From: Chromatiales bacterium
Lineage (GTDB): Bacteria > Pseudomonadota > Gammaproteobacteria > Steroidobacterales > GCA-2729495
NCBI GenBank assembly: GCA_018699155.1
Contig: JABIQA010000098.1
Span: 25,491-89,490 of the forward strand
Reading direction: 5' to 3'
Length of the DNA: 64,000 nt
Shown here: positions 35,334 through 47,876 of the stretch, in pieces
How positions within the stretch are numbered: position 1 is the stretch's first letter
How the letters are laid out: each line of letters starts with the position of its first letter
Program-made: the position numbers and the translations under genes
Notes under the pieces: generated by a model
Databases searched by the model: none
Told to the model about the DNA's origin: nothing
What the model saw: only the letters and a program-made list of their open reading frames with translations

Positions 35334-36257
35334 CTATTCGTCTGCCTCGATTGCTGTCGTCGGCGGCTCGGAAGAAGTGGTCTCCGTGGCCAGCCCGGCG
35401 AGTGGTTTTTGTGTTTTTACCACCAAAACTTCGCGGATACGATTTAGCAATGCAATGGGTTTGGCATTAATCTCGAGAAAGGCTTGGCCTGGGTTGCTGC
35501 GCACGCTACTGACAATGGCCACCGGGTAGCCCGCGGGAAATGTGCCGCCAAGCCCTGAGCTAATGAGTACGTCACCTTCGATAATGTCGGCGTTTCGTGG
35601 CAGAAAAGGCAATGTCAGGCTATCGATTTCACCCGTACCTACTGCAATCGAACGCAAACGATTGCGCAGCAATTCAATTGGAATCGCGTGATCGGCATCG
35701 GTGATGAGCAGGGCTTCAGCTGACACCTGTCGGTCACGGGTAACCTGACCAACTACGCCTTCGGCATCGATAAGTGCTTCACCAACCTGAACGCCATCGA
35801 AACTGCCCTTGTTAATCAGTACGGATTGCCGGAAGGGGGTCATATCAATTGCCACAATTTCGGCAATCAATACTTTGTCACTGATTTTCTCAGTGCTGTC
35901 GAGCAGGCCTCTGAGCCTGTCGTTCTCTGTCTTGAGTGCTGAGTAGGTTTGCAATAAGCCACTCATAATGAGCTGCTGCTCTTGCAGTCGGGCGTTTTCT
36001 TCCTGCAATTCCTCGCGGCTAGCCAGAGTGTCGAAGAGCCAATCGCCGATTGATGATGGAGCGCTAACCAGGTAGACAACCGGCTGGACGATGAAAGACA
36101 GCCCTTTGCGGATCTCCACCAGATGCTTGTTTTCTTGGTCGAGAACCATGAGCATTACGCAAAGTACAGCGATCAGCGCAAAGCGTAAGCCTGCGCTGCT
36201 GCCTCGGAACAACCCGGGGTCATGTTCCGCGGTAGACAGTGCCATGCCAATAAACAC
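35334..36257 (-). CDS. mreC: Rod shape-determining protein MreC
   Basis: This 307-residue protein has a short cytoplasmic start, one membrane helix (about 24-42), a coiled-coil (about 72-112, REELQEENARLQEQ...LRGL) and the beta-rich domain with NKGSFDGVQVGEALIDAEGVVGQV and LISSGLGGTFPAGYPVAIV. It is the periplasmic scaffold between MreB and PBP2. The C-terminal extension (LAGLATETTSSEPPTTAIEADE) is acidic. Confidence 0.94.
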   Translation of the reverse strand: MFIGMALSTAEHDPGLFRGSSAGLRFALIAVLCVMLMVLDQENKHLVEIRKGLSFIVQPVVYLVSAPSSIGDWLFDTLASREELQEENARLQEQQLIMSGLLQTYSALKTENDRLRGLLDSTEKISDKVLIAEIVAIDMTPFRQSVLINKGSFDGVQVGEALIDAEGVVGQVTRDRQVSAEALLITDADHAIPIELLRNRLRSIAVGTGEIDSLTLPFLPRNADIIEGDVLISSGLGGTFPAGYPVAIVSSVRSNPGQAFLEINAKPIALLNRIREVLVVKTQKPLAGLATETTSSEPPTTAIEADE

Positions 36258-36391
36258 CTTTGCAAAAACAAGTTTTCATGATGATTGACGCGGGCTGCAG
36301 TATCAACATTTAACGGGAGTTATTTGCCGTGATTCACGGCGAAGAAAACCTTTGTGGCCTGTGATGAGACCGATGACCGAAGCTGTGGGGC

Positions 36392-37468
<1,077 letters not shown>

Positions 37469-37547
37469 CTACTCTAGCAACGAGGGGGAAATCGGGCAAG
37501 AGCAGGTGTATCATTGCGCTCCTTTCAATCCGTATGCAGGTGTTTTC

Positions 37548-37835
37548 ATGTCCTTGTCAAAGCAGGATATAGACCATATAGCCCGGTTGGCGCGCCTTGA
37601 GGTGGCGCCACAGGAGAAGGGTGATTACGTAGAGAAACTGTCGCAGATCATAGAGTTGGTCGAACAGTTGGGTGCGGTAGACACCACTGGCGTGGTGCCG
37701 ATGGCGCATCCGCTCGATATGGTTCAGCGTCTGAGACCGGATTCGGTCACCGAGGCGGATCAGCGTGATTACCTGCAGCAGAATGCGCGTGACACTGAAA
37801 ATGGCTTGTATACAGTTCCCAAAGTTATTGAGTAA
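37548..37835 (+). CDS. gatC: Aspartyl/glutamyl-tRNA amidotransferase subunit C
   Basis: This 95-residue subunit starts at the ATG at 37548 (MSLSKQDIDHIARLARLEV); an upstream in-frame ATG at 37506 adds 14 unlikely residues. GatC stabilises GatA and GatB in the amidotransferase that makes Gln-tRNA(Gln) or Asn-tRNA(Asn). It leads gatA and gatB. Confidence 0.94.
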   Translation: MSLSKQDIDHIARLARLEVAPQEKGDYVEKLSQIIELVEQLGAVDTTGVVPMAHPLDMVQRLRPDSVTEADQRDYLQQNARDTENGLYTVPKVIE

Positions 37836-37896
37836 CGTATTGCCGCGCCCTATACGTTGGTGCTGAGCGATGCAAACATAGAGATCTATTGACACG

Positions 37897-39366
37897 ATGA
37901 GTACTCTGCTTCCCGATTTCGCTGAAATGGCCCGGGCGTTGCGCGCCGGAAAAGTCAGCAGCCGTGAATTAACCGGCGATTGTCTTGCACGTATTAAGCG
38001 TCACGACAGCTCACTTAATTCATTTATATCTGTTTATCCTGAGCAGGCTCTGGCTGCCGCGGATGCCGCCGATAAGGCTATCGCCGCTGGCAGTGCCGGG
38101 CCGCTAACCGGCATTCCGATGGCGCATAAAGATATTTTTTGCGCCGAAGGCACCCGCACGACTGTGGGTTCGAAGATGCTCGATAACTTTGTTGCGCCTT
38201 ACGACTCAAGGGTTGTGAGTGGTTTGGCAGCGGCGGGCATGGTTTCGGTGGGCAAAACCAACATGGACGAGTTTGCGATGGGCTCTTCCAATGAGACCAG
38301 TTATTTTGGTCCTGTGAAAAACCCATGGGATCTGCAGCGCTCGCCGGGAGGTTCATCCGGTGGTTCAGCTGCCGCAGTTGCTGCAGGTCTGGTGCCCGCA
38401 GCAACCGGTACCGATACGGGCGGTTCAATTCGTCAGCCGGCAGCACTCACCGGCCTTACCGGCCTCAAACCCACCTATGGGAGGGTTTCCCGCTATGGCA
38501 TGGTGGCATTTGCTTCGAGCCTGGATCAGGCTGGCACCCTAACCCGCAGTGCGTCCGACGCCGCGCTAATGTTGGGTGCAATGGCTGGTTTCGATGATCG
38601 TGATTCCACCTGTGCGAATGTTCCGGTACCGGATTACTCAGCCACGCTGAATGACTCCTTGCAGGGTAAAACCATCGGTGTGCCGAAAGAGTTTTTTGAT
38701 GATGGGCTCGAAGCGGGCTGCGCTCAGGCAGTGCAGGATTCAATTAAGGAGTACCAAAAATTAGGCGCGGTAATTAAAGAAGTGTCGCTGCCCAATCTCG
38801 CGATGTCGGTGCCGGTGTATTACATCGTGGCGCCTGCAGAATGCTCATCGAATCTATCGCGGTTTGACGGCGTGCGTTTTGGTTATCGTACCGAGTCGAC
38901 TGGTGATTTGGCCGATATGTATACGCGCACTCGCAGCGAAGCTTTCGGTGTTGAAGTAAAACGGCGCATCATGACTGGTGCTTATGTGCTCTCTGCCGGT
39001 TATTACGATGCCTACTATTTGCAGGCGCAAAAAGTACGGCAGCTGATCAGCGATGATTTGAGTCGCTGCTTTGCCGAAGTGGATGTCATCATGGGGCCAA
39101 CCACACCCACGCCGGCATTTAAGCTGGGCGAGAAGATGAATGATCCTGTGCAGATGTACCTGAACGATATTTACACCATAGCCGCGAATCTGGCAGGCCT
39201 GCCGGCCATATCAATTCCCTGTGGGTTCTCGCAGAATCTACCTGTTGGTTTGCAGTTAATAGGTACGCAGTTTGCGGAAGGATTGTTGCTCAACTGCGCG
39301 CATCAGTATCAACAGGCAACTGACTGGCATCTGCGCACACCCTCAATATCCGGAGGTGTGGCATGA
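37897..39366 (+). CDS. gatA: Glutamyl-tRNA(Gln)/aspartyl-tRNA(Asn) amidotransferase subunit A
   Basis: This 489-residue amidase frees ammonia from glutamine. The Lys-Ser-Ser triad is visible: AHKDIFC (Lys), [14 protein letters not shown] (cis-Ser) and [12 protein letters not shown] (nucleophile Ser). gatB starts within its last four bases (ATGA). Confidence 0.97.
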   Translation: MSTLLPDFAEMARALRAGKVSSRELTGDCLARIKRHDSSLNSFISVYPEQALAAADAADKAIAAGSAGPLTGIPMAHKDIFCAEGTRTTVGSKMLDNFVAPYDSRVVSGLAAAGMVSVGKTNMDEFAMGSSNETSYFGPVKNPWDLQRSPGGSSGGSAAAVAAGLVPAATGTDTGGSIRQPAALTGLTGLKPTYGRVSRYGMVAFASSLDQAGTLTRSASDAALMLGAMAGFDDRDSTCANVPVPDYSATLNDSLQGKTIGVPKEFFDDGLEAGCAQAVQDSIKEYQKLGAVIKEVSLPNLAMSVPVYYIVAPAECSSNLSRFDGVRFGYRTESTGDLADMYTRTRSEAFGVEVKRRIMTGAYVLSAGYYDAYYLQAQKVRQLISDDLSRCFAEVDVIMGPTTPTPAFKLGEKMNDPVQMYLNDIYTIAANLAGLPAISIPCGFSQNLPVGLQLIGTQFAEGLLLNCAHQYQQATDWHLRTPSISGGVA

Positions 39367-40796
39367 GCTGGGAAGTTGTCATCGGGCTTGAGGTTCATGC
39401 GCAGCTCGCCACCAAGTCAAAGATCTTCTCTGGTGCTTCGACAGCTTTTGGTGCGCAGCCCAACACCCAGGCCTGTTTAGTGGATCTCGGCTATCCGGGC
39501 GTTTTGCCGGTGCTGAATGAGCAGGCTGTAGCGATGGCTGTGAAATTCGGTTTAGCTGTTGGTGCTGAAATTACCAGGCGCTCAGTATTTGCGCGCAAAA
39601 ACTATTTTTATCCTGATCTTCCTAAGGGTTATCAGATTTCGCAGTTTGAGCTGCCGATTGTTGGTAAAGGTCAGCTTACAATTAAGTTGGAAGACGATAC
39701 CGAGAAAGTGGTGGGCATTACCCGAGCACACCTCGAAGAGGATGCAGGCAAGTCGTTGCATGAAAACTTTAGTGATCGCACGGGTATTGATTTGAACCGG
39801 GCCGGCACGCCGTTGCTTGAGATTGTTTCCGAGCCGGATATGCGCAGTGCTACAGAAGCTGTGGCTTACATGCGTAAGATTCACCAGATTGTGCGCTACC
39901 TTGGCGTTTGTGATGGGAACATGCAGGAAGGCTCGTTTCGTTGTGATGCGAACGTGTCAGTTCGCCCTATGGGTCAGGAAGAGTTAGGCACCCGCACGGA
40001 ATTGAAAAACATCAACTCGTTCAGATTTGTCGAGCGCGCTATTAATTTTGAAATTCAGCGGCAGATTGATCTGATTGAAGACGGCGGCACTGTGACGCAG
40101 GAAACCCGACTTTATGATCCGGATAAAGACGAAACCCGTTCGATGCGCAGCAAAGAGGAAGCCAACGATTACCGTTACTTTCCTGACCCTGATTTGTTAC
40201 CTGTGGTTATTGATGATGATTTCATCGCCGCCATTAAAGCTGAGCTGCCTGAACTGCCCGAGGCCAGGGCCACCCGATTTGCCGAGAGTTTTGGCTTGAA
40301 GTCGGCGCAGATTGAGACGCTGGTCGGAGATGTCGATACGGCTGCGTACTTTGAGCAGGTGGTAGGCGAGGGCGCGGATCCGCGCCTAGCCGCTAACTAC
40401 GTGCTTGGTGATCTAACCGGTGCGTTGAATAAAGACTCGCTCGAGATCGCTGTGAGTAAAGTCTCTGCTGTCGATATGGCGGGATTGATTAAGCGGGTTA
40501 TGGATAACACGATCTCCGGAAAAATCGCGAAAGAAGTGTTCGAAGCAATGTGGAATGGCGAAGGCGGTGCCGATGCGGTTATCGAGAGCAAGGGCTTGAA
40601 GCAGATTACCGATATTGGCGCTATCGAAGTCGCTGTTGATCAGGTGATTGCAGATAATCCACAGCAGGTTGCCGAGTTCAAGGGCGGCAAAGAAAAGGTT
40701 CTGGGCTTCTTTGTGGGCAAGGTTATGCAGCTCACGCAGGGTAAAGCTAACCCCGGTCAGGTTAATAAGTTACTCCGCGACAAGTTGAGCTCCTGA
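39363..40796 (+). CDS. gatB: Glutamyl-tRNA(Gln)/aspartyl-tRNA(Asn) amidotransferase subunit B
   Basis: This 477-residue subunit activates the mischarged Glu/Asp-tRNA and transfers ammonia. The N-terminus [34 protein letters not shown] and the C-terminal YqeY-like tail ([28 protein letters not shown]) match the family. It overlaps gatA by 4 bases. Confidence 0.97.
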   Translation: MSWEVVIGLEVHAQLATKSKIFSGASTAFGAQPNTQACLVDLGYPGVLPVLNEQAVAMAVKFGLAVGAEITRRSVFARKNYFYPDLPKGYQISQFELPIVGKGQLTIKLEDDTEKVVGITRAHLEEDAGKSLHENFSDRTGIDLNRAGTPLLEIVSEPDMRSATEAVAYMRKIHQIVRYLGVCDGNMQEGSFRCDANVSVRPMGQEELGTRTELKNINSFRFVERAINFEIQRQIDLIEDGGTVTQETRLYDPDKDETRSMRSKEEANDYRYFPDPDLLPVVIDDDFIAAIKAELPELPEARATRFAESFGLKSAQIETLVGDVDTAAYFEQVVGEGADPRLAANYVLGDLTGALNKDSLEIAVSKVSAVDMAGLIKRVMDNTISGKIAKEVFEAMWNGEGGADAVIESKGLKQITDIGAIEVAVDQVIADNPQQVAEFKGGKEKVLGFFVGKVMQLTQGKANPGQVNKLLRDKLSS

Positions 40797-40798
40797 GC

Positions 40799-41677
40799 AT
40801 GGCGGTTGGAAAAGACACGCTGCGGCGTTTTATTTTCGAAGGTGAGGATATTCTTGGGAGCATCGTTCGTCTGGACGATGTCTGGGATGCTTTACGCACA
40901 GCTGATAACTATCCATCGCAGATAGAACCATTGGTGGGCGAAGCTGCGGCTGCTGCTGCATTGCTCGGTCGGAGCCTTAAGTTCGATGGTCGGCTTACTT
41001 TTCAGGTTCAGGGTTCAGAGCATTTGCGGTTGCTGGTTATGCAGACCGATAACAAGCTAAATCTGCGTGGCATTGCCCGTTATGGCGACAAGCTGCCGGA
41101 GTATTTTACTGAGCTGGTGGAAGGCGGGCTGTTGACCATCACGATAGAGTCGGATGGTCTGGGTGGTAAAGCCGAGCGCTATCAAAGCGTGGTGCCGCTC
41201 TCTGAAAAAACGCTGGGTGACTGCCTTGGGGTTTACTACCGCCAGTCGGTGCAGTTGCCCACAGTCTTGTTGCTGGATGCCAGCAATCAACGTGCTGCCG
41301 GATTAATGCTGCAGGCAATGCCCGAGCGGAAGCCAGGTAGTGGACGCTGGAAGCAGTTGGTTGAAGAGCTTAAAGGCATGGATGTGCTGCGTATGTCCGG
41401 GTTGGATGACAATGCGCTTTTGTCGGCGCTGTTTCCCGAAGATGATATTCGTCTGTTTACGCCAGAGCCGGTTGCGTTCCGCTGCGATTGTTCCGATCAG
41501 CGAATCGAGAATATGCTGCGGATGTTTGGCGTGGATGAGTTGTCGTCACTGGCATCTGATCCGGGTCCTGTTGAGATTCGCTGCGAGTTCTGCAACAAGG
41601 GGTACGAAGTCTCCGGCGAGCGTATGGGCAAGCTGATTGCCGAAATCTCCCCAAGTGCCAGCGGCCCGCTGCACTAA
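40799..41677 (+). CDS. hslO: Redox-regulated chaperone Hsp33
   Basis: This 292-residue oxidative-stress chaperone has the C-terminal zinc switch: CDC (about residue 230) and CEFC about 32 residues later, which give the CxC...CxxC ligands. The N-terminal domain has FEGEDILGSIVRLDD. It follows gatB after 2 bases, so it may be read from the gat transcript. Confidence 0.94.
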   Translation: MAVGKDTLRRFIFEGEDILGSIVRLDDVWDALRTADNYPSQIEPLVGEAAAAAALLGRSLKFDGRLTFQVQGSEHLRLLVMQTDNKLNLRGIARYGDKLPEYFTELVEGGLLTITIESDGLGGKAERYQSVVPLSEKTLGDCLGVYYRQSVQLPTVLLLDASNQRAAGLMLQAMPERKPGSGRWKQLVEELKGMDVLRMSGLDDNALLSALFPEDDIRLFTPEPVAFRCDCSDQRIENMLRMFGVDELSSLASDPGPVEIRCEFCNKGYEVSGERMGKLIAEISPSASGPLH

Positions 41678-41984
41678 GCATTCCATTCTACTTAAGTGCT
41701 GCACGCGGCCCGAGCGGGTCTGCACCATCGTGCCGACAATATCTTGATTGCGCCGGCCAGCCATGCGCCAGTGCTGCTGGCGACTGGCAAGTTTGTAGCG
41801 ATCATGCAGCGAAAAAGCGATAAATAGCAGCTAAAACACACGATGTATAAAAAAGTACCGCTAATACTGAGGTTTTTTTACAGCGGCGACCCAGTTTGTG
41901 CGAACGTGCAGCATCGATGTTTTAGTCCCTCAGCAATGGCCGGGCTTGTATAAGTATAACGAAATCCTTATATTTGCCATCCAG
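41678..41984. other. Intergenic region upstream of the SahR-like gene
   Basis: The gap between hslO and the regulator is 307 bases. I see no RNA gene, no riboswitch that I recognise and no clear terminator. Its 3' end holds the inverted repeat at 41949-41972, listed separately. Confidence 0.5.
41949..41972. promoter_or_regulatory. TATAAG-N12-CTTATA inverted repeat, candidate SahR-type operator
   Basis: Six-base arms TATAAG (41949-41954) and CTTATA (41967-41972) form an A/T-rich dyad 13 bases upstream of the regulator start at 41985. ArsR-family regulators of methionine and SAH genes bind such sites and often autoregulate. It may be the operator of the whole sahR-metF-metH operon. Confidence 0.4.
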
Positions 41985-42944
41985 ATGGCGATGAAAACCA
42001 CATTGAAGACCTTGCGCGCGATTGCTGAGAGCAGTCGCTTGCGCTTGCTTGCGCTCATTGAAACCGGAGAGGTCTCGGTGGGTGAGTTGGTCATTGCGCT
42101 TGAACTGAGCCAGCCGCGGGTATCCCGGCATTTAAAGCTGCTGGTCGATGCCGGATTAGTGGAAAACTTCCGCGATAGTCATCATGTGTACTACCGGCTA
42201 AGTCGCGATACCGGTGTTCAGGGGTTGCTCAAGGACGTGCTGAGCGGCCTTATTGGTGATGCGGAAATCGCCGCCGACCTCGAACGCCTGGGCAAGGTCA
42301 GGCAGGCGCGTGAGAAAGATGCCTACAGCCGCATTGATACTAAGCAAGCCTGGGCGCAGGCATTTCGCCAGAGTGCTCATGCAGGCTCTGTAGAAGAGGC
42401 GTTGGACGATGCGCTTTGTAATATTGAGTTAGGCGAACTCTTAAGCGTGCGCACCGACAGTGGCCGACTACTGCAACATCTTGCACCGAAGGCTCGTTCG
42501 GCTGCCGGAGTCGAACATTCGCAGGCGATGCGTTTACTGGCACGTTCCAGGCTGCAACAGGCCGGACTCGCCGAATGCACTGTGCGCAAGATTGACGGCA
42601 GCGAACTGCCATTTGCCCCGCGCAGTTTTGACACGGTGTTGTTGAACGAAGCATTGAGCCGCGCGACCGATAAACGACAGGTCTTATCCGAGGCTGTGCG
42701 TGTGCTTCGCTCCAGTGGTCGCTTGCTGGTTCTCGATTGGGTGCAGCAGGTCGCATTGCAGAACAAAGATCTACCAAGCAAAAGTGAACAGGGCACAGCA
42801 ATGATGGCTGACAATCATCTACGGACATTGTTAGCAGAGCAGGGCTTGACCGTGGTTCGCCGTAGCTGGCTTCCTGGGAAGTCCCCGAATTACGCTTTGT
42901 TTATGGCGGTCCCCGTCAGCGCGTTAAAAACTGGTGCAGCCTGA
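41985..42944 (+). CDS. ArsR-family regulator fused to a SAM-dependent methyltransferase domain (SahR-like)
   Basis: The protein has 319 residues from the ATG at 41985; ATG 41991 is equally possible. The N-terminal winged helix (residues about 1-85, with ELSQPRVSRHLKLLVDAGLVENFRDSHHVYYRL) is ArsR/SmtB type, without an obvious metal-binding Cys cluster. Residues about 160-300 are a class I methyltransferase-like domain (PFAPRSFDTVLLNEALSRA and RVLRSSGRLLVLDW). Proteins of this kind in Proteobacteria, named SahR, respond to S-adenosylhomocysteine and control methionine-cycle genes. It is the first gene of an operon with metF (20 bases away) and metH, which fits. Confidence 0.8.
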   Translation: MAMKTTLKTLRAIAESSRLRLLALIETGEVSVGELVIALELSQPRVSRHLKLLVDAGLVENFRDSHHVYYRLSRDTGVQGLLKDVLSGLIGDAEIAADLERLGKVRQAREKDAYSRIDTKQAWAQAFRQSAHAGSVEEALDDALCNIELGELLSVRTDSGRLLQHLAPKARSAAGVEHSQAMRLLARSRLQQAGLAECTVRKIDGSELPFAPRSFDTVLLNEALSRATDKRQVLSEAVRVLRSSGRLLVLDWVQQVALQNKDLPSKSEQGTAMMADNHLRTLLAEQGLTVVRRSWLPGKSPNYALFMAVPVSALKTGAA

Positions 42945-42964
42945 GCGGCTGCGGGGTAGATACT

Positions 42965-43849
42965 ATGAGCAGTGATATCAAAGTCTCTTTTGAGTTTTTT
43001 CCTCCTAAAGATGAGGCGACGGAAGAGAAGTTGTGGCAAACCGTTAAGCGGTTAGAGCCATTACAGCCGCGTTTTGTTTCCGTCACCTATGGTGCCGATG
43101 GTTCAACCCGCGATCGCACTCATCGCATTGTTAAGCGTATTAAGGATGAAACCAGTTTGGTTGGTGCTCCGCATCTGACATGCGTCGGTGCAACCAAAGA
43201 AGAAGTGTTGGAGATTGCGCAGGGCTACTGGAATGAAGGCATTACCAATATCGTCGCATTGCGCGGTGACCCACCTGTTGGGCAGGCGACTTATGTACCT
43301 CATCCTGGTGGGTTTGCCTATGCCAATGATCTTGTTGAAGGCTTAATGGGTATTGCTGATTTTGATCTGTCGGTGGCTGCGTATCCGGAAGTGCACCCGG
43401 AAGCTCCGGGCGGTGATTTCGACCTTGATGTGCTGAAGAAAAAAATTGATGCCGGCGCGCACCGCGCAATCACGCAGTTCTTCTTTGATACCGATCACTA
43501 CCTGCGTTTTCGTGATGCTGCGGTGGCTAACGGAATTGTTGCGCCCATTGTTCCGGGTATTTTACCGATCACGAACTTTAAGAGCCTTTCCGGCTTCGCC
43601 GCCCGTTGCGGCGCAGCCGTCCCAAATTGGTTGGGTGAGCGCTTTGCCGGTTTGGATGACGACCCGGAAACCCGGCAAATGATCGCTGCCAATGTCGCTA
43701 TAGAGCAGGCGCAGCTATTGCAGCGTGAAGGCGTTAACGAATTTCATTTTTACACACTGAATCGGGCTGAGCTGAGTTATGCCATCTGTTACGCACTGGG
43801 TGTGCGGCCTATGAGTGGAAGCGATAATGGTGCAGTTGCCGATGAGTAA
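42965..43849 (+). CDS. metF: 5,10-methylenetetrahydrofolate reductase
   Basis: This 294-residue flavoenzyme reduces methylene-THF to methyl-THF, the methyl donor for MetH. Seen are [16 protein letters not shown], the substrate-site TYGADGS, ALRGDPP and [12 protein letters not shown]. It lies between the regulator and metH, and its last 8 bases overlap the metH start. Confidence 0.97.
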   Translation: MSSDIKVSFEFFPPKDEATEEKLWQTVKRLEPLQPRFVSVTYGADGSTRDRTHRIVKRIKDETSLVGAPHLTCVGATKEEVLEIAQGYWNEGITNIVALRGDPPVGQATYVPHPGGFAYANDLVEGLMGIADFDLSVAAYPEVHPEAPGGDFDLDVLKKKIDAGAHRAITQFFFDTDHYLRFRDAAVANGIVAPIVPGILPITNFKSLSGFAARCGAAVPNWLGERFAGLDDDPETRQMIAANVAIEQAQLLQREGVNEFHFYTLNRAELSYAICYALGVRPMSGSDNGAVADE

Positions 43850-46800
43850 GTTAACTGCCAACAGTCAGTCATTGCAGCTGGGCTCTCTCTTTAAAGAACG
43901 CATCGTTATTCTCGATGGCGCAATGGGCACTATGATCCAGCGCCATAAGCTTAACGAAGAGGATTACCGCGGCCAGCGGTTTTCCGAATGGGGTCAGGAC
44001 CTGAAGGGCAATAACGATCTGCTCACGCTGACGCAGCCCGGCATTATTAGCAGTATTCATCGCCAGTTTCTTGAGGCGGGTGCCGACATCATTGAAAGCA
44101 ATACCTTTAACTCCAATACACCCTCAATGGCCGACTATGGCATGGAACATTTATGTATCGAGCTTAATGAGACAGGTGCGGCTCTGGCGCGTAGCGTTGC
44201 CGACGAGGTCGCCGCCGAAACCGGTCAACCACGTTATGTGGCTGGTGTTATTGGCCCGACAAATCGCACTTGCTCTTTATCGCCGGATGTCAATGACCCT
44301 GGCTTTCGCAATATAAGTTTTGATGCTTTGCGCGATACCTACGGCGCAGCGGCACGTGCGCTATTAAAGGGCGGCGCTGATTTCATTATGGTTGAGACCG
44401 TATTCGATACATTGAATGCGAAGGCGGCGCTGTACGCCATTATGGAATTACAGGATGAGCTTGGTGAGCATATCCCTGTAATGATATCGGGGACCATTAC
44501 GGATGCCTCAGGCCGCACACTATCGGGGCAGACTGCTGAAGCGTTCTGGAATTCGCTGCGTCATATCCGACCTTTTGCTATAGGCCTTAATTGTGCACTG
44601 GGCGCGGAAGATCTGCGGCCTTATGTGGCTGCGTTGAGTAAGAACGCAGACACCTGCGTTAGTGTTCATCCGAATGCCGGCCTGCCGAATGAATTTGGTG
44701 AGTATGACGATACGCCGGAGGAAATGGCCGCAGTGCTTAAGAGTTTTGCCCAAGAAGGCATGCTAAATATTGTCGGTGGCTGCTGCGGTACTACGCCCGA
44801 ACATATCCGCGCTATTCGCAATGCGGTATCACAATGCCCCCCGCGAAAAATTCCAACCCTTAAGCCGGCATTGCGCCTTAGCGGACTTGAACCGCTGCAA
44901 GTCGATGCCGACTCGCTGTTTGTGAATGTCGGGGAACGCACCAATGTGACGGGTTCCGCCGCTTTTAAACGGCTGATCCTCGCCGATGATTACGATCAGG
45001 CGCTAAAGGTTGCGCTGCAACAGGTGGAGAGCGGCGCGCAGATTGTCGATATCAATATGGATGAAGGCATGCTCGATTCGGTTGCTGCAATGGACCGATT
45101 TTTGAAGTTAATTGCCGGCGAGCCTGATATTTCCCGTGTACCGATGATGGTTGATTCATCGCGTTGGGAGGTTATTGAAGCCGGCCTGAAGAATATTCAG
45201 GGTAAGCCGGTAGTGAATTCTATTTCGCTGAAAGAAGGCGAGGCAGCGTTCCTGGAGCAGGCGCATAAGGTGTTGCGTTATGGTGCCGCGGTTATCGTCA
45301 TGGGTTTCGATGAAAACGGTCAAGCAGAAACTGTGCCCCATCGTCTGGAGATCGCCGAGCGCGCATATACGCTGCTAACTGAAGAAGTGGGCTTTGATCC
45401 TTCCGATATTATTTTCGACCCGAATGTATTTGCCGTTGCTACAGGTATTGAGGAACATAATAATTACGGGGTTGCCTTTGTTGAGGCCTGTCGCGAGCTG
45501 CGTAAGAAGTACCCGAATTGCCATATATCAGGCGGTGTGAGCAATGTTTCGTTTTCATTCCGGGGAAATAATCCGGTACGGGAAGCAATGCATTCAGTGT
45601 TCTTGTATCACGCCATTGCTGCCGGCATGGACATGGGTATTGTGAATGCCGGACAGCTCGCCGTGTATGACGATATACCAGCAGAACTAAGAGATGCCGT
45701 TGAGGATGTCATCCTGAATCGGCGCAGCGACGGAACCGATAGACTGTTGGAGATGGCGGGTAAGTTCCGCGACTCGGGCGAAGTGGTTGAGGCGGCGGTT
45801 GCCGAGTGGCGTGATGCACCTGCCGCTGAACGCCTGAGTTATGCATTAGTGCGCGGTATTGATGAATTTATTGTTGCCGATACTGAAGAGGCGCGTCTGC
45901 TGGCAGAAAAACCACTTCATGTTATCGAGGGGCCATTGATGGAAGGCATGAATATTGTTGGTGACCGCTTCGGCGCCGGCAAAATGTTCTTGCCACAGGT
46001 AGTGAAGTCTGCGCGTGTGATGAAGAAGTCGGTCGCGCATCTTGTGCCATTTATTGAAGACGAACAGGATGGCGAAGTGCGGAAGGCTGGTAAGATCGTT
46101 ATGGCCACGGTTAAAGGCGATGTGCACGACATTGGTAAGAATATTGTTGGCGTGGTTCTTCAATGCAATAACTTTGATGTTATTGATCTTGGAGTGATGG
46201 TGTCCTGCGACCGCATTCTCGAAGCGGCGCGCAGAGAAAATGCTGACATGATCGGCCTATCCGGTTTGATTACTCCATCGTTAGATGAAATGGTTTATGT
46301 CGGGCGTGAAATGCAACGCCTGAGCATGAGCATTCCGTTGCTCATTGGTGGTGCAACCACCAGTCCAGCACATACCGCGGTAAAAATTGACCCTGAGTAT
46401 GATGGTGCGGTTATCTATGTAAAGGATGCTTCTCGCTCGGTGGGTGTGGCACAAAAGCTCATTACGCCTGACGAAAGCCCCGCATTTATTGAAGCCACCA
46501 AAGCTGATGCGCAAAAGCGTCGTGAGCGCCATGCCGGTAAAACGCGACAGACCCCTCAGCTTAGTCTGCTGGAAGCTCGTGCGAATAAACCCAAAATTGA
46601 TTGGGCGGGTTATGAGCCTCCGAAGCCTGCATTTACCGGCGATAAATTATTTTCCGATATCCCCCTAACCGCGTTGCTGGAATACATCGATTGGATGCCA
46701 TTCTTTAATGCCTGGGAATTTCATGGCAAGTTCCCTGCAATTCTTAGCGATTCAGTAGTGGGTGATGCGGCGAGCAGTTTGTATGCAGATGCACAGGCAA

Positions 46801-47546
46801 TGCTGGATAAAGTTGTTGCAGAGAAGTGGTTGCGTGCTGCCGGTGTGATTGGTTTCTTTCCAGCAGCCTCGGTCAATGAGGATATTGAGCTGTATACCGA
46901 TGAATCACGGAGTGCGGTATTGATGGACCTGCATCATCTGCGCGAGCAAAAGGGCAAGCCGGATCGTATGCCGCATTATTGTCTCGCCGACTTTATTGCG
47001 CCCAGAGACTCGGGTAAGCAGGATTACCTTGGTGCATTTGCTGTTACTGCTGGTATTGGTATTGATGAGCATGTGCAAAGATTTGAGGCAGACCATGATG
47101 ATTACAGTTCAATCTTACTGAAGGCCCTTGCCGATCGTTTGGCGGAAGCGGCTGCAGAATATATGCATGCGCGTGTGCGCAAAGAATTCTGGGCTTACGC
47201 GGCCAGTGAAACGTTGGCTAATGAACAATTGATCGAGGAGCGCTACGACGGTATCCGGCCGGCACCGGGTTATCCGGCTTGCCCCGACCATACTGAGAAG
47301 GGCTTGTTGTGGCAGTTGCTAAATGTAGAGAGTCAGGCCGGCATAACGTTGACTGATTCCTATGCGATGTATCCCACCGCTGCGGTGAGTGGCTTTTACT
47401 TCTCGCATCCGGAGTCGCGTTATTTTGCGGTAGGCAAAATTGGGCGAGACCAAGTTAAGGACTATGCGGGTAGAAAAAACATGAGTGTCGAGACTGTTGA
47501 GCGCTGGCTTGCCGCAAATCTTGGTTATGAGCCGCCGCGCGCCTAA
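43842..47546 (+). CDS. metH: Cobalamin-dependent methionine synthase
   Basis: The protein has 1234 residues from the ATG at 43842 ([14 protein letters not shown]); an upstream start at 43815 would overlap metF more. Domains in order: homocysteine-binding barrel with Zn ligands in GLNCALG and [11 protein letters not shown] (about 1-330), folate barrel (about 350-640), B12 domain with the DVHDIG box (about 760) and activation domain (about 930-1230) with [12 protein letters not shown]. It transfers methyl from methyl-THF to homocysteine. The organism must make or import cobalamin. Confidence 0.97.
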   Translation: MSKLTANSQSLQLGSLFKERIVILDGAMGTMIQRHKLNEEDYRGQRFSEWGQDLKGNNDLLTLTQPGIISSIHRQFLEAGADIIESNTFNSNTPSMADYGMEHLCIELNETGAALARSVADEVAAETGQPRYVAGVIGPTNRTCSLSPDVNDPGFRNISFDALRDTYGAAARALLKGGADFIMVETVFDTLNAKAALYAIMELQDELGEHIPVMISGTITDASGRTLSGQTAEAFWNSLRHIRPFAIGLNCALGAEDLRPYVAALSKNADTCVSVHPNAGLPNEFGEYDDTPEEMAAVLKSFAQEGMLNIVGGCCGTTPEHIRAIRNAVSQCPPRKIPTLKPALRLSGLEPLQVDADSLFVNVGERTNVTGSAAFKRLILADDYDQALKVALQQVESGAQIVDINMDEGMLDSVAAMDRFLKLIAGEPDISRVPMMVDSSRWEVIEAGLKNIQGKPVVNSISLKEGEAAFLEQAHKVLRYGAAVIVMGFDENGQAETVPHRLEIAERAYTLLTEEVGFDPSDIIFDPNVFAVATGIEEHNNYGVAFVEACRELRKKYPNCHISGGVSNVSFSFRGNNPVREAMHSVFLYHAIAAGMDMGIVNAGQLAVYDDIPAELRDAVEDVILNRRSDGTDRLLEMAGKFRDSGEVVEAAVAEWRDAPAAERLSYALVRGIDEFIVADTEEARLLAEKPLHVIEGPLMEGMNIVGDRFGAGKMFLPQVVKSARVMKKSVAHLVPFIEDEQDGEVRKAGKIVMATVKGDVHDIGKNIVGVVLQCNNFDVIDLGVMVSCDRILEAARRENADMIGLSGLITPSLDEMVYVGREMQRLSMSIPLLIGGATTSPAHTAVKIDPEYDGAVIYVKDASRSVGVAQKLITPDESPAFIEATKADAQKRRERHAGKTRQTPQLSLLEARANKPKIDWAGYEPPKPAFTGDKLFSDIPLTALLEYIDWMPFFNAWEFHGKFPAILSDSVVGDAASSLYADAQAMLDKVVAEKWLRAAGVIGFFPAASVNEDIELYTDESRSAVLMDLHHLREQKGKPDRMPHYCLADFIAPRDSGKQDYLGAFAVTAGIGIDEHVQRFEADHDDYSSILLKALADRLAEAAAEYMHARVRKEFWAYAASETLANEQLIEERYDGIRPAPGYPACPDHTEKGLLWQLLNVESQAGITLTDSYAMYPTAAVSGFYFSHPESRYFAVGKIGRDQVKDYAGRKNMSVETVERWLAANLGYEPPRA

Positions 47547-47876
47547 TTACTGGTGGTGGATTCACGCATGCGATGCGTTCTGCGACATAATTGTGCATAG
47601 AAAATGACCGGTTTTTGTCATAAGTGCGCACTAAGTCTTTGCTAAAGTTATATCCATAGATTATAAATAACTCTAAATATCGATGATTTTTCCCATGTTT
47701 ATTGAGGATGGCAGGATGAAGATCAAATTCTGTCAGCCATTTGTTTGATTGATTGTCGGCTTGTTGATCGGCCGAAGTTAATTCGGAGTAATGAGATTTT
47801 TCTGGTTTCCAGAGCGAGTTGTTAAGTATTCGCGGCTGGCTGCGAACCTGAACATACAATCTCTATGGAGAACCCA
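47547..47876. other. Intergenic region downstream of metH
   Basis: This gap of 330 bases is A/T-rich in its centre (about 47610-47700). It holds a small hairpin TTCGC-GGCTGGCT-GCGAA at 47829-47846. I see no terminator with a T tract directly after metH and no RNA gene. An open frame on the minus strand here (47859-47455) overlaps the metH end and has no support. Confidence 0.5.

Noticed and set aside
41678..41984. Possible SAM or SAH riboswitch ahead of the methionine operon
   Set aside because: No known consensus or pairing pattern was recognised; protein regulation through the ArsR-type gene is simpler.
47455..47859. 134-codon minus-strand frame overlapping the metH end
   Set aside because: Lies over metH coding sequence and an A/T-rich gap; composition looks non-coding.
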